Below are positions 63,994-64,000 of a stretch of 64,000 nucleotides of DNA, piece after piece. Each line of letters begins with the position of its first letter. Within the stretch, counting starts at the first letter, position 1. Under the pieces are notes generated by a model. The model made no database searches. It saw only the letters and a list, made by a program, of their open reading frames with translations, and was not told where the DNA came from. A program made the position numbers and the translations under genes. This DNA is from Thiotrichales bacterium (GTDB lineage Bacteria; Pseudomonadota; Gammaproteobacteria; HK1), in contig JAPOSC010000081.1 of assembly GCA_026709935.1 (NCBI GenBank), positions 28,174-92,173 on the forward strand, read 5' to 3'.

Positions 63994-64000
63994 AAGAAAT

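Overview
The window comes from a high-GC proteobacterium, most likely a gammaproteobacterium. The evidence is a fused two-domain GlnE, MsbA with LPS glycosyltransferases, TrmB, an ArgS-SPOR pair, a zf-CHCC protein, and tRNA genes with encoded CCA. The species cannot be fixed from the sequence alone.

Positions 1 to about 30,230 are accessory DNA. From 1 to 18,340 there is a patchwork of short genes on both strands, most with their own promoter and hairpin. It includes at least five copies or fragments of one small coiled-coil/membrane family (DUF1640-like), exported and lipoprotein genes (Calx-beta, beta-barrel, an HExxH lipoprotein, Sel1), an intact tyrosine recombinase with a RadC-like partner, a second decayed recombinase, and a PIN-domain pair. 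A 17-bp motif that forms the 3' end of the recombinase gene also occurs twice elsewhere, 493 bp apart in direct orientation, bracketing one lipoprotein gene. This looks like a gene-cassette arrangement built on recombinase tails. Positions 18,498 to 23,470 carry a single-chain type ISP restriction-modification gene. It is interrupted by an (ACCG)11 tract followed by a duplicated, frame-scrambled segment of the specificity region. Positions 23,615 to 30,230 are a P4-like integrated element (DUF3631 helicase-like, Toprim primase-like, AlpA-like, metallopeptidase, integrase) abutting a tRNA-Lys gene. Three simple-sequence tracts lie in this island: C15 inside a secreted-protein gene, a G-rich tract upstream of the Calx-beta gene, and the ACCG tract in the restriction gene. 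Together they suggest phase variation.

Positions 30,307 to 64,000 are chromosomal backbone. They hold an enoyl-CoA hydratase/isomerase, an aspartate-type aminotransferase, a ureohydrolase-RidA-deformylase operon, an SbmA-like transporter, UspA, TrmB, tRNA-Gly, SPOR, ArgS, an HMG-CoA lyase-like enzyme, NudC, a flavin reductase and a class III aminotransferase. A tightly packed plus-strand operon follows (46,545 to 55,647). It encodes a membrane sensor, a sensor-HAMP-MFS fusion, an orphan ABC substrate-binding protein, an RsbU-type phosphatase, an RsbW-type kinase, a hydrolase, an unusual phosphoglycerate-mutase-fold protein and an HslV-like Ntn hydrolase. Then come a Gfo/Idh/MocA oxidoreductase, GlnE, a zinc-finger protein, MsbA, a family-25 glycosyltransferase and an FkbM methyltransferase. 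The last four suggest an envelope/LPS region continuing beyond the right edge.
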